Positions 39,772 through 48,426 of a stretch of 64,000 nt of DNA are shown here, one piece after another. How positions within the stretch are numbered: position 1 is the stretch's first letter; every line of letters starts with the position of its first letter. Location of the stretch: the NCBI RefSeq assembly GCF_003002815.1, contig NZ_PVTF01000011.1, positions 248,001 to 312,000 of the forward strand, written 5' to 3'. The position numbers and the translations under genes were made by a program. The notes below the pieces were generated by a model, which was not told the DNA's origin, ran no database searches, and saw only the letters and a program-made list of their open reading frames with translations. Source of the DNA: Umezawaea tangerina (GTDB lineage Bacteria; Actinomycetota; Actinomycetes; Mycobacteriales; Pseudonocardiaceae).

Positions 39772-40619
39772 CCGGCGTGCTGGTGACCGGCGGCACCGGG
39801 AAGACCGGCGGCGCGCTGGTGGACCTGTTGCGCGACAACTGTGTTCCGGTCCGGGTGGCCAGTCGCCACCCGGCCGCGGACGACCCCGGCGCGGTCCGGT
39901 TCGACTGGTCCGACCCGACGACGCACCCGGCCGCGCTGCACGGGGTGGACCGGGTCTTCCTGGTGCCGCCGGTGCAGAGCGTGGACCCGATGCCGAGCGT
40001 CGGACCGTTCCTGGCCATGGCACGCCGCCTCGGCGTGCGCCGGGTGGTGCTCCTCGGCTCCGCCATCGTGCTGCCCGACGCCCCCGGCGCCCTGGAGCTG
40101 GCCGCACAGGTCCGGGCCAGCCCCGGCTGGGTCGTGCTGCGCGCGTCCGGGTTCATGCAGAACTTCCTGAGCCCGCACCCGCTCGGCGAGCACATCCGCC
40201 TGCACGGCGAGATCCGCACGTCCGCGGGCGACGCCAGGGTGGGCTGGATCGACGCGCGCGACATCGCCGCCTCCGCCGCCGCCCTGCTGACCGGCTCCGC
40301 CGCCGAGCCCGACTACCTGCTCACCGGCCCCAAGGCGCTGAGCTACCGGGACGCCGCGGCGGTCATCACCGCCCACGCCGGACGCCCGGTCCGGCTGGTG
40401 CGCGTCGACTCCGCCGAGGTCGCCGCCGGCTACCGGGCGGCCGGTATGCCCGCCGAGTTCGCCGCCGCCCTCGCCGCCGTGGAGGACAGCGCAGGGGCGG
40501 GAGGGGACGACCAGGTCAGCACCGCGGTGCTCGACCTGACCGGCCGTCCGCCCCGCACGTTCACCGGGTTCGTCCAGGAGCACGCGACCGCGTGGGCGCG
40601 AGGACGGCCCGGGCGCTGA
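39768..40619 (+). CDS. NmrA-like NAD(P)-binding oxidoreductase
   Basis: This 283-residue atypical short-chain dehydrogenase has an N-terminal Rossmann motif VLVTGGTGKTGGALVDLL and the NmrA/HSCARG-type body (VVLLGSAIVLP; LRASGFMQNFL; RVGWIDARDIAASA). Members reduce quinones or act as redox sensors. Translation is coupled to the SnoaL-like gene by a 4-bp overlap. Regulation by the divergent XRE-type protein is likely. Substrate unknown. Confidence 0.85.
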   Translation: MTGVLVTGGTGKTGGALVDLLRDNCVPVRVASRHPAADDPGAVRFDWSDPTTHPAALHGVDRVFLVPPVQSVDPMPSVGPFLAMARRLGVRRVVLLGSAIVLPDAPGALELAAQVRASPGWVVLRASGFMQNFLSPHPLGEHIRLHGEIRTSAGDARVGWIDARDIAASAAALLTGSAAEPDYLLTGPKALSYRDAAAVITAHAGRPVRLVRVDSAEVAAGYRAAGMPAEFAAALAAVEDSAGAGGDDQVSTAVLDLTGRPPRTFTGFVQEHATAWARGRPGR

Positions 40620-40623
40620 CCGG

Positions 40624-42111
40624 TCAGCGCGACGCCAGCGCCTCCAGGGTGGCGCGGGCGCCGTCGCGGTGCAGCGACGCGAGGAGGCGGAGGTAGGTGG
40701 AGGCGAACCGCTCGTCGTCGGCGAGGTCGGCGAACACGTCCCGGTTGCGGATGAAGGCGAGCGGGTCCTCGCGCTGGGACCTCGCCAGCGGCACGAGGGT
40801 GGCCTTGAGCCGGTCGACGACCTCGATCGGCTCGCCCTGCTCGTCGACGCCCTCGGCGTAGCGCGCCCACGCCGCCACGACGGCCGTGGCCCGCTCGATC
40901 TCCCCGCCGTGCTCCAGGTTGTGCCGGATCACCGGCAGCACCCACTTCGGGATGCGGTCGGAGCTGTCCGCGCACAGCCGCGCCACCGTGTCGCGCACCT
41001 GCGGGTTCGAGAACCGCTCGACCAGCTGCCGCTGGTAGGCGTGCAGGTCGATGCCGGGCACCGGCGACAGCGTCGGCGTCGCCTCCCGGACCATGTAGTC
41101 CAGCAGGAACCCGGCGAACAGCGGGTCCTGGCTCGCCTGGGACACCAGCCGGTGTCCGGCGAGGTAACCGAGGTAGCCGAGCGCCTGGTGGCCCGCGTTG
41201 AGCAGCCGCAGCTTCATCAGCTCGTACGGCTCGACGTCGGCGACGACCTGCACGCCCACGTCCTGGAACTCCGGCCGCCCCGTCCCGAAGTCGTCCTCCA
41301 GCACCCACTGGGTGAACGGCTCGCACACCACCGGCCACCGGTCCCGCACCCCGAACCGCTCGGCGACCAGGGCTCGGTCCTCGTCGGTGGTGACGGGGGT
41401 GATGCGGTCGACCATGCAGTTGGGGAAGCGGACGTTCGCCTCCACCCACTCGCCCAGCTCCGGGTCCCGCAGCCGCGCGTACGCGGTGAAGCTGCGCCGG
41501 GCGGCGTGCCCGTTGCCCTGGATGTTGTCGCACGACAGCACCGTGAACGGGGCCAGCCCGCGCTCGCGGCGGCGGGCCAGCGCCTCGACGACGAGCCCGA
41601 ACGTCGTGCGCGGTGCGGCACCCGGCTCCAGGTCGTGCACGACACCGGGGTCGTCGGCCTGGAACTCGCCCGTGACGGCGTCGAGGTTGTAGCCGCCCTC
41701 GGTGACGGTGAGCGAGACGATCCTGACCGCCTCGCCCGCCATCTTCTCGATCACGGCCTCGGGGTCGTCGGGCGCGAGCAGGTACTCCACGATCGAGCCG
41801 ACGACACGGGCCTCCTGCCGCCCGTCCGGGTGCTTCTCCACCAGGGTGTAGAGCCCGTCCTGGGCGGCCAGCGCGTCGCGCACACCGGCGTCGCCCGGCA
41901 GCACGCCCACACCGCAGATCCCCCAGTCGAGCGCCTGCCCGCGGTTCATCAGCTTGTCCAGGTACAGCGCCTGGTGGGCGCGGTGGAAGGCGCCCACGCC
42001 CAGGTGGACGATCCCCACCGCGACCGCGCTCCGGTCGTAGGTGGGCATGGCCACCTCGGGACCGAGCGACGACAGCGAGGCCGCCGACAGTGCCGCCACC
42101 GGAAAGTTCAT
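40624..42111 (-). CDS. Mannitol dehydrogenase-family polyol oxidoreductase
   Basis: The 495-residue NAD-dependent long-chain polyol dehydrogenase has GIVHLGVGAFHRAHQALY (Rossmann), VLSCDNIQGNG and FPNCMVDRITP, plus KLRLLNAGHQALGYLG with the catalytic Lys region. It converts mannitol to fructose, or a related polyol to a ketose. ATG 42111 follows GGGGGCGG. It is on the same strand as the solute-binding protein and kinase genes, but a hairpin lies between, so it may have its own promoter in the 254-nt gap. Confidence 0.9.
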   Translation of the reverse strand: MNFPVAALSAASLSSLGPEVAMPTYDRSAVAVGIVHLGVGAFHRAHQALYLDKLMNRGQALDWGICGVGVLPGDAGVRDALAAQDGLYTLVEKHPDGRQEARVVGSIVEYLLAPDDPEAVIEKMAGEAVRIVSLTVTEGGYNLDAVTGEFQADDPGVVHDLEPGAAPRTTFGLVVEALARRRERGLAPFTVLSCDNIQGNGHAARRSFTAYARLRDPELGEWVEANVRFPNCMVDRITPVTTDEDRALVAERFGVRDRWPVVCEPFTQWVLEDDFGTGRPEFQDVGVQVVADVEPYELMKLRLLNAGHQALGYLGYLAGHRLVSQASQDPLFAGFLLDYMVREATPTLSPVPGIDLHAYQRQLVERFSNPQVRDTVARLCADSSDRIPKWVLPVIRHNLEHGGEIERATAVVAAWARYAEGVDEQGEPIEVVDRLKATLVPLARSQREDPLAFIRNRDVFADLADDERFASTYLRLLASLHRDGARATLEALASR

Positions 42112-42286
42112 TCGACCGCCCCCGCACCAGCTCGTCCTGCCCCCGCCGACCCGGCGATGACCACCAGAAAGGTACACGCCGCCCGACGGGGCGACCCCGC
42201 GAGCGATCCGGTGCGCCGGGTGGCATCCCGGTGGGCGGGAAGGGGAACGGCGCGTCGGTCCACTTGCGACCGGCCGGACAGGACCT

Positions 42287-42330
42287 GCGGACGCCCACCA
42301 CCCGGTGCCGTCGGGATGGTGGGCGTCCGC
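42287..42330 (-). terminator. Terminator hairpin after the solute-binding protein gene
   Basis: GCGGACGCCCACCA (42287-42300) pairs perfectly with TGGTGGGCGTCCGC (42317-42330), a 14-bp stem with a 16-nt loop. It lies 35 nt after the solute-binding protein stop. Confidence 0.82.
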
Positions 42331-42365
42331 CAGTCCTGTGAGGACCGACCGGTGCCGGACCGCCG

Positions 42366-43700
42366 TCACCCCCGGTACTTCCGGCCCACCGCCTCCGCGG
42401 CCTGCTGGCCCTTGTCCAGGGCCTCCTGCACCGTCTGCCTGCCCGCGATCACGGCGCTGACGTCCTGGGAGACCTTCGTCCCGAGGTCCGGGAACTCGGG
42501 GATGCCGACGAACTGGATGCCCGGAGCGGGCCGCGGCTGCACACCGGGGTTCTTCGGGTCGGCGTTCGCGATCGCGTTCCTGGTGGGCTCGGCGAACGCC
42601 CGCGCGACCTCGAGGTAGTCGGCGTTGGCGTAGGTCGACGCGCGCTTGCCCGCGGGCGCCTTCGCCCAGCCGAGCCGGTCGCCGACGAGCTTCTCGTAGT
42701 CCTTGCCCGACGCCCACGAGATGAACTTCCAGGCGTCGTCCTGCTTCTTGCTCGCCTTCTGGATCGCCCACGCCCAGGTGTAGAGCCAGCCGGAGCTGCG
42801 CGTCTTCACGACCGGTGCGGGCGCGTAGCCGATCTTGCCCTTGACCGGCGAGTCGTCGGCCTCCAGCGTGCCCGCTCCCACCGTCGCGTCGTACCACATC
42901 GCGACGCTGCCCTGGACCATGTCGTTCAGGCACTCGGTGTACCCGGCCTGGGCGGCGCCGCTCTCCCCGTGCGCCTTGACCAGGTCGGTGTAGAACCGCA
43001 CGGCCTCGGTGAACTCCGGCGCGTTCACCCGCGCGTTCCAGTCCTGGTCGAACCAGGTGCCGCCGAAGGTGTTGACCACGGTGGTCAGCGGGCCGAAGAC
43101 CTGGCCCCAGCCGGGCTGGCCGCGCAGGCAGATGCCCCGCATGTCCGGCTGCGCGTGGTCGACCCGCGCGGCGATGTCGGCGACCTCCTGCCAGGTCGGG
43201 GCGGCGGGCATGGTCACGCCCTTGGCCTCCAGCACGTCCTTGCGGTACATGAGGAACGACGACTCGCCGTAGACCTTGCCGTCCGCCGCGGTGAGCGACG
43301 ACGTCATCGGGGGCAGGACGTCACCCTGGTCGAACGCGGTGTCCTTGGCGATGTGGTCGTCCAGCGGCGCCACCCACCCGTTCTTGGCGTAGATCGGGAT
43401 CTCGAAGTTCGACAGCGTGGCCACGTCGTACTGGCCTGCCTGGCTGGTGAACTCCTGGCTGATCTTGTCGCGGACGTCGTTCTCGGGCAGCACCGTGAAG
43501 TCCACGGTGATCCCGGTCCGCTTGGTGAAGTCGTCGGCCGTCAGCTTCTGCAGGTCGACCATCTGCGGGTTGTTGACCATCAGGACCGAGATGGCCCCGC
43601 CGCCGTCCCCGCCGCCGCTGCCACCCGCTCCGGAGCACGCCGCGGTGCCGACCAGCACCGCGGCGGCGACCACCGCGCCCGCTCGTCCCCAACTCGTCAT
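42366..43700 (-). CDS. ABC transporter polyol/sugar-binding lipoprotein, orphan
   Basis: This is a 444-residue family 1 solute-binding protein. Its lipoprotein signal ends in VGTAACSGAGG (lipobox Cys near residue 22). The two-lobed domain has VNNPQMVDLQKLTADDF, FLMYRKDVLEAKGV and WYDATVGAGTLE, resembling sorbitol/mannitol-binding proteins (SmoE-like). ATG 43700 follows GGAGG. It lies between a kinase and a mannitol-type dehydrogenase, fitting uptake of a polyol. No permease or ATPase genes accompany it, so it must use permeases encoded elsewhere or be the leftover of a larger operon. Confidence 0.87.
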   Translation of the reverse strand: MTSWGRAGAVVAAAVLVGTAACSGAGGSGGGDGGGAISVLMVNNPQMVDLQKLTADDFTKRTGITVDFTVLPENDVRDKISQEFTSQAGQYDVATLSNFEIPIYAKNGWVAPLDDHIAKDTAFDQGDVLPPMTSSLTAADGKVYGESSFLMYRKDVLEAKGVTMPAAPTWQEVADIAARVDHAQPDMRGICLRGQPGWGQVFGPLTTVVNTFGGTWFDQDWNARVNAPEFTEAVRFYTDLVKAHGESGAAQAGYTECLNDMVQGSVAMWYDATVGAGTLEADDSPVKGKIGYAPAPVVKTRSSGWLYTWAWAIQKASKKQDDAWKFISWASGKDYEKLVGDRLGWAKAPAGKRASTYANADYLEVARAFAEPTRNAIANADPKNPGVQPRPAPGIQFVGIPEFPDLGTKVSQDVSAVIAGRQTVQEALDKGQQAAEAVGRKYRG

Positions 43701-43749
43701 CGAGTCCTCCAAGGATCTCCGTGCGCCGCCCGTCCTGGCCGCGCCGCTG

Positions 43750-44415
43750 TCATCGGCCAGGCCGGAACGCCTGTCCTCGATCGGGGTCCACGACCAGGTC
43801 CGCGCGGTGGCGGTAGGACGCCACGAGGTCCGCGTTGCGCTGGTCGACGCGCGCCGCCCACTCCCGGGCCGCGGCCGCGGGCTTGCCGAACGCCACGTGC
43901 CGGGCCACCAGCCTGCGCCGGCGTCCGTGCTCGTCCACCTCGACGTACCAGGTCTCGGTGAGGAACTCCCCGGCCCGCGCCCACTCCCCGTCGAACAGGA
44001 GGTAGTTGCCCTCGGTGATGAGGAGTTCCGCGGAGGGCGGTACGGGGATGCTCCCGGCGATCGGCTGCCCGACGCGCCGGTCGAACGACGGTGCGTACAC
44101 GACCTCCCCGTCGGTCGCGGAACAGCGCCCCAGCAGGGACGCGTACCCGGCGGTGTCGAAGGTGTCCGGCGCGCCCTTGCGGTCGAGGCGGCCCAGCCGG
44201 GACAGCTCGTCGTCGGCGAGGTGGAAGCCGTCCATCGGGACGCGGGCCACCTCCCGTCCGGTGGAGCGGAGCCGTGCGGCGAGGGCGTCGGCGAAGGTCG
44301 TCTTGCCCGAGCCCGGCGCGCCGGTGATGCCCAGCACCGCCCGCCGTCCGCCGCGCGCGAGACCGCGGGCCCTGGAGGCCAGCACGGCGAGCAGGGGCTC
44401 GGCGCTCGACGTCAT
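43750..44415 (-). CDS. P-loop sugar/nucleoside kinase (FrcK/PanK-like)
   Basis: The 221-residue kinase belongs to the phosphoribulokinase/uridine kinase/pantothenate kinase superfamily. It has a P-loop GITGAPGSGKTT near residue 30, VPMDGFHLADDELSRLGRL as the lid/Asp motif, and ITEGNYLL. The DGFHL motif is shared with FrcK-type kinases encoded beside fructose importers. With the mannitol-type dehydrogenase, phosphorylation of fructose made from mannitol is a coherent role, though inferred. ATG 44415 diverges from the LacI gene across a 38-bp palindrome. Confidence 0.8.
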   Translation of the reverse strand: MTSSAEPLLAVLASRARGLARGGRRAVLGITGAPGSGKTTFADALAARLRSTGREVARVPMDGFHLADDELSRLGRLDRKGAPDTFDTAGYASLLGRCSATDGEVVYAPSFDRRVGQPIAGSIPVPPSAELLITEGNYLLFDGEWARAGEFLTETWYVEVDEHGRRRRLVARHVAFGKPAAAAREWAARVDQRNADLVASYRHRADLVVDPDRGQAFRPGR

Positions 44416-44465
44416 CGCGGCCTCCTCGCCACCGGCCGGGCGGCCCCGGCGGAAGCAGAACCGTA

Positions 44466-44503
44466 ACCTCGTACAACCGGTTGCGCAACCGGTTGTACGA
44501 GGT
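44466..44503. promoter_or_regulatory. Perfect 38-bp palindrome, double LacI operator
   Basis: The sequence is its own reverse complement over 38 bp, centred on 44484/44485. Within it CAACCGGTTG occurs twice (44474-44483 and 44486-44495), so it can be seen as two overlapping LacI operators arranged head to head. It lies between the divergent kinase and LacI genes. A TATACT box (44511-44516) follows it, seven bases before the LacI ATG. Confidence 0.8.
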
Positions 44504-44523
44504 GGATCGATATACTCCCGATC

Positions 44524-45558
44524 ATGCGGAAAGGCGTTGTTGTGACCATGGCGGACGTCGCCCTGGCCGCAGGGGTCAACAAGTCCACGGTCTCGCACGT
44601 CCTCAACGGCACCCGGATCGTGTCGGACTCGACCCGCGAGCTCGTGCTGGAGGCGATCTCCGCGACCGGCTACCGGCACAACGTCGTGGCGCGGTCCCTG
44701 GCGACGTCGACGACCATGTCGCTCGGGCTCGCGATCTCCTCGGCCGCGAACCCCTACTTCGGCGACCTGATCCGCGCGGTCGAGGCGAGCGCGAGCGCGG
44801 CCGGGTACATGCTCATGCTCGCCGACACCCACGACGACGCGGACGTGGAGCGGCGCGTGGTGGAGGAGCTGCTGGGTCGCCGCACCGACGGGATCCTGCT
44901 GGCCCCGTCGGTCAACGCGATCGACCGGGCGCTGCCCTACCTGGAGTCGACCGGGGCGCCGACGGTCCTGATCGACCGCTTCGTCGACGCCGAGCTGGAC
45001 CAGGTCGGCTCCGAGAACACCGACGCGACGGCACGTCTCGTGGAGCACCTCGCCGAGATCGGCCACCGCCGGATCGCCATGGTGTGCGGCCTGCGCGGCC
45101 TGCCGTCGACCTCCGAGCGCGTCGACGGGTTCCGGCGGACCGTGGCCGCGCTGAGCCTGGACGACGATCCCGGCCTCGAGCTGGACGGCGGCAGCGACGC
45201 CGCGCGGGCCGAGCAGGTCGTGCACGAGCTGTTCTCCGGTCCCGCCCGACCCTCCGCCGTCGTGGTCGGGAACAACGCGATGACGATCGGCACGATGCGG
45301 GCGCTGCGCCGCCTCGACCTCCGGGTGCCCGCCGACGTCGCCCTGGTCTGCTACGACGACTTCGAGTGGGCGGACCTGTTCGAACCGCGGCTCACCGCGA
45401 TGGAGCAGGACGTCGCCAGGATCGGCGGCATCGCCGTCGACCTCGTCGTCCAGCGCATCCGGGACCCGTCCAGGCCCGCGCGGCGGCAGGTGCTCGACCC
45501 GACCTTCCGCCACCGCGACTCGTGCGGCTGCCACCTGTCGGGGGCTCGCCCGGCGTGA
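44524..45558 (+). CDS. LacI-family regulator of the polyol module
   Basis: This 344-residue LacI-type repressor has helix-turn-helix VTMADVALAAGVNKSTVSHV with hinge NVVARSLATSTT, and a sensor domain (about 65-335) with LGLAISSAANPYF, TDGILLAPS and ALVCYDDFEWADLF. ATG 44524 lies just after a TATACT box, suggesting a leaderless transcript. GTG 44542 is an alternative. It should control the divergent kinase/binding-protein unit and itself through the 38-bp palindrome, with a polyol or ketose as ligand. Confidence 0.92.
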   Translation: MRKGVVVTMADVALAAGVNKSTVSHVLNGTRIVSDSTRELVLEAISATGYRHNVVARSLATSTTMSLGLAISSAANPYFGDLIRAVEASASAAGYMLMLADTHDDADVERRVVEELLGRRTDGILLAPSVNAIDRALPYLESTGAPTVLIDRFVDAELDQVGSENTDATARLVEHLAEIGHRRIAMVCGLRGLPSTSERVDGFRRTVAALSLDDDPGLELDGGSDAARAEQVVHELFSGPARPSAVVVGNNAMTIGTMRALRRLDLRVPADVALVCYDDFEWADLFEPRLTAMEQDVARIGGIAVDLVVQRIRDPSRPARRQVLDPTFRHRDSCGCHLSGARPA

Positions 45559-45663
45559 CCGGCCGCGGGTGTCCTGGACGGTTCCCCCGACGCTCCCGCG
45601 CCCGCACCGGGTCGTCGCGAGCACCGTCCGCCCCGGCGTGATCACGTCGCTAGAGTCACGGCC

Positions 45664-47283
45664 GTGACGGACCTGACCGACTCGGAACAGCGCCTGGTCG
45701 CCGCCGTCGGATCGGGCGAGGTGCTGGACCTGTCCGGGCCTGGGGACCGGTCGGTCCGGGCGCGGGTCGTCCGCGACCTCCTGCGCGGCGTGCTGACCGC
45801 GGACCCTGACCCGCGCGGCGTGCGGCTCAAGGGGGCGGTCGTGGAGGGCGAGCTCGACCTGACCGACCTGCGGACGGCGCTTCCCCTGGTGCTCCTGGCG
45901 TGCACGAGCGACGAGCCCCTGGTGCTGGTCAGGGCGCACCTGCCGCACTGCGACCTGACGGGGTCGCGGTTCCGGGCGGTCGGCGCCGCCTCCCTGCGGT
46001 GCGACCACGACCTGGTCCTGCGGGACACCCGGTGCGAACGGGGTGTCGACCTCACCGACGCGCGGATCTCCGGCTCGCTGGTCCTGGAGGGCGCCCACCT
46101 CGGCAACCCCGAGGGGCCCGCCCTCGCCGCCGACGGCGTCACCGTCGGCGGCGACGTGGTCCTCCGCGACGGGTTCCGCGCGGACGCCACCAGCACCCTC
46201 GGGGCCGTCCGCCTCCTCGGGGCCGCCGTCACCGGCCAGCTCGACCTGAGGGGTGCGCACCTGGCCAACCCGGAAGGCCCGGCCCTCGCCGCCGACGGCA
46301 TCGCGGTCAAGGGCGACGTGTTCCTGAACGAGGGGTTCCGGGCCGAGGCCGCGAGCGCCGACGGTGCGGTGCGCCTGCTCTCGGCCAGGATCTCCGGTTC
46401 GCTCTCCCTGGGCGGCGCGCGCCTGGACAACCCCGAGGGTCCGGCCCTCCTCGCCGACGGCGTGGCCGTGGACGGTGACGTGTTACTGAACGAGGGGTTC
46501 CGCGCCGAGGCGACCTGTGCGGACGGTGCCGTCCGCCTGCACGGCGCCGCCGTCGCCGGGCAGTTCTTCGTCGAGGGCGCGACCCTGCGCAACCGGCACG
46601 AGGACCGCCTGTGCCTGGACCTCGCGAGTGCGGCGGTCGGCGGCGACCTCGCCCTGCCGCTCGACGCCCTCGGCACCCCGGACGAGCCGGGGCGCGTCGT
46701 CCTCGACGGACTGCGCTACCCCGCCATCCCCTGGGGCGCGACGCTTTCCGAGTGGCTCACCCTCCTGCGCGAGCGCACCACGACGTACGCGGCCCAGCCG
46801 TACCAGCAGCTCGCGGTGGTGCACCGCGCCGCCGGGCACGAACGCGACGCGCGCCGGGTCCTCGTCGCCCAGCAGCGGGACCTGCGTCGCCGTGGCGACC
46901 TCGGCGGACCGCTGCGCCGCGCCCTGCACGCCACCGGCGGCGTGCTCATCGGGTACGGCTACCGCCCCTGGCGGGCCCTCGCCTTCCTCCTGGCGGTCCT
47001 CGGCCTGGCCACCGCGCTCGTCCTGTCGGCCGACGCGAACCACCTGACCGCCCACCCCAGGGCGGTGGGCGGCGACCCGTGCACCCTGGTGGAGAACGTC
47101 GGCCTGGGCGCCGACATCGCCATCCCGCTGCTGGGCACCGGCGGCAAGCAGCGCTGCGAGCTGACCACCGCGACCACCGCGGGCCAGTGGCACCTCGGTG
47201 CGGCCTACGTCCTCCAGGTCCTCGGCTGGGCGTTCGCCACCCTCTTCGTCGCCGGCTACACCGGCCTCGTCCGCAAGACCTGA
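45664..47283 (+). CDS. Repeat-containing membrane protein of unknown function
   Basis: This 539-residue protein begins with a beta-rich part containing three near-identical 54-residue repeats (135-188, 189-242, 243-296) plus a degenerate fourth. Each holds GAxLxNPEGPAL, ADGVxVxGDV and GFRAEA-type blocks, like a right-handed beta-helix or pentapeptide-like solenoid. Residues about 360-425 form a charged region, followed by two membrane segments (around 437-455 and 515-533) separated by an extracellular-type loop with two cysteines. There is no signal peptide. It stands alone between the LacI and ABM genes. No function is known to me. Confidence 0.8.
   Translation: MTDLTDSEQRLVAAVGSGEVLDLSGPGDRSVRARVVRDLLRGVLTADPDPRGVRLKGAVVEGELDLTDLRTALPLVLLACTSDEPLVLVRAHLPHCDLTGSRFRAVGAASLRCDHDLVLRDTRCERGVDLTDARISGSLVLEGAHLGNPEGPALAADGVTVGGDVVLRDGFRADATSTLGAVRLLGAAVTGQLDLRGAHLANPEGPALAADGIAVKGDVFLNEGFRAEAASADGAVRLLSARISGSLSLGGARLDNPEGPALLADGVAVDGDVLLNEGFRAEATCADGAVRLHGAAVAGQFFVEGATLRNRHEDRLCLDLASAAVGGDLALPLDALGTPDEPGRVVLDGLRYPAIPWGATLSEWLTLLRERTTTYAAQPYQQLAVVHRAAGHERDARRVLVAQQRDLRRRGDLGGPLRRALHATGGVLIGYGYRPWRALAFLLAVLGLATALVLSADANHLTAHPRAVGGDPCTLVENVGLGADIAIPLLGTGGKQRCELTTATTAGQWHLGAAYVLQVLGWAFATLFVAGYTGLVRKT
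46066..46551 (+). repeat. Three tandem 162-bp in-frame repeats
   Basis: Units 46066-46227, 46228-46389 and 46390-46551 encode the 54-residue repeats of the membrane protein. Blocks such as NPEGPAL and GFRAEA are nearly unchanged between units. The similarity at both protein and DNA level points to recent duplication or repeat homogenisation, and the copy number could vary between strains. Confidence 0.8.
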
Positions 47284-47303
47284 CCTGCGGCCGTCTCGTA
47301 TGG

Positions 47304-47338
47304 GGACAACGGCCGACCCGATGACTTACCATTGGTAA
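47304..47338 (+). promoter_or_regulatory. Leaderless promoter with TTACCATTGGTAA operator
   Basis: TTACCATTGGTAA (47326-47338) is a perfect 13-bp palindrome ending one base before the ATG at 47339. TACCAT inside it (47327-47332) can serve as the -10, with GGGACA (47303-47308) as a weak -35. Transcription would then start at the ATG itself. A near copy lies at 48449-48461, next to the TetR gene. Confidence 0.55.
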
Positions 47339-47689
47339 ATGGAACAGAACGCGGGTAAGTCGACCGGGCCGGTGACCTTCTTCAACGTCTTCGAGGTCGA
47401 CCGCGAGGACCTGGAGTCTTTCAAGGCCGGGTGGCGCGGGCTCGCGGAGATCATGGCCTCGGCGCCGGGGTTCCGCGACGCCCAGCTCCACGAGGCGATC
47501 TCCGGCGAGACGAGGTTCCAGCTGATCAACGTTGCGCACTGGGACAGCGAGCAGGCGTGGCGGGACGCCGCGGCGAACCCGGAGATGCGGGCGGCGGCGC
47601 GGCGGGTCGGCGGTGACCCTGCGGCCCCCCGCGCCGTGCACAACACGGGCCTGTACCGACCGGTCGTCACGTTCGGCGGCGAGGGCTGA
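47339..47689 (+). CDS. ABM-domain (antibiotic biosynthesis monooxygenase-type) protein
   Basis: The 116-residue protein has an ABM/dimeric alpha-beta barrel domain (VTFFNVFEVDREDLESFKAG; GFRDAQLHEA; FQLINVAHWDSEQAWRDA). Members are cofactor-free quinone-forming monooxygenases or heme-degrading or signalling proteins. No ribosome-binding site precedes ATG 47339, which fits a leaderless transcript. The operator covering its -10 matches the one beside the convergent TetR gene, so the two are likely linked with the MFS operon in one response to a small aromatic or quinone. Confidence 0.82.
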   Translation: MEQNAGKSTGPVTFFNVFEVDREDLESFKAGWRGLAEIMASAPGFRDAQLHEAISGETRFQLINVAHWDSEQAWRDAAANPEMRAAARRVGGDPAAPRAVHNTGLYRPVVTFGGEG

Positions 47690-47695
47690 GGCGGG

Positions 47696-48418
47696 TCAGC
47701 GGAGGAAGGCGTCCAGGACCCGGTCGAGGCCGAAGCGGAAGAGGTCGTCCTCGGACCACTGGGTGCGGTCGACGAACCCGGTCGCGTTCAGCGTCGGGTA
47801 GAGCCTGCTCAGGCCCGCGATGTGGGTGCGCGCCTTGGCCAGGGCGGCCGGGTCGTTCAACCGCAGCCACGTGGTCTCGGTGATCGCCGCGCCGATCACG
47901 AACTCGGCGAGCACGCTGGTGGCGGACGCGAGGTCGATGCCGGACAGGCCCGCGCGGGTCAGCGTCGCCTGGAGGAACTCGGTCCGCGCCAGCACGTTCG
48001 GCCCGAGCATGGGGCGTCCGAGCAGGCTGGGTGACCACGGGTGCGCGAGCATCGCGGCCCGCCAGCCGATCAGCAGGTCGCGCACCCCGGACCGCGGGTC
48101 GGCGTCGGCGGCGGGGATCGGCACGTCGGCGAGGACGTGGTCGAGCACGAGGTCGTACAGGTCCTCCTTGGTCGAGACGTGCCAGTAGAGGGCCGTCGAG
48201 GTGACGGCGAGCCGTTGGGCCAGCCGTCGCATGGTCAACCGCTCCGCCCCGTGCTCGTCGAGCTCGGCGACGGCCGCGACGATGATCCGCTCCAGCGTGA
48301 GCGGCTCGGCCCGGCGGGACGCGCGGTCGGACCCTCCGCGGAGCCACACCACGTCCCCGGTGTCGGCCTCGGTCGGCCTCGGTCGGGTCGTGCTCGCAGG
48401 GGGTTCGTCCGTGTCCAC
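47696..48418 (-). CDS. TetR-family regulator with large C-terminal domain
   Basis: The protein of about 240 residues has helix-turn-helix LTMRRLAQRLAVTSTALYWH and a C-terminal TetR_C-type ligand domain, close in style to tetracycline-class repressors (ALYWHVSTKEDLYDLV). A -35/-10 pair (TTGGTA, 17 bp, TAGCAT at 48455-48427, minus strand) predicts a transcript starting near GTG 48418, so that start is preferred to GTG 48424. Its operator candidate overlaps the -35. It should repress the divergent MFS operon, and a second site at 47326 suggests it also controls the ABM gene. Confidence 0.85.
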   Translation of the reverse strand: MDTDEPPASTTRPRPTEADTGDVVWLRGGSDRASRRAEPLTLERIIVAAVAELDEHGAERLTMRRLAQRLAVTSTALYWHVSTKEDLYDLVLDHVLADVPIPAADADPRSGVRDLLIGWRAAMLAHPWSPSLLGRPMLGPNVLARTEFLQATLTRAGLSGIDLASATSVLAEFVIGAAITETTWLRLNDPAALAKARTHIAGLSRLYPTLNATGFVDRTQWSEDDLFRFGLDRVLDAFLR

Positions 48419-48426
48419 GATCACGG

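Noticed and set aside
44416-46260. Long minus-strand extension of the kinase frame
   Set aside because: It lies antisense to the LacI and repeat-protein genes and across the 38-bp palindrome; no homology is visible before ATG 44415.
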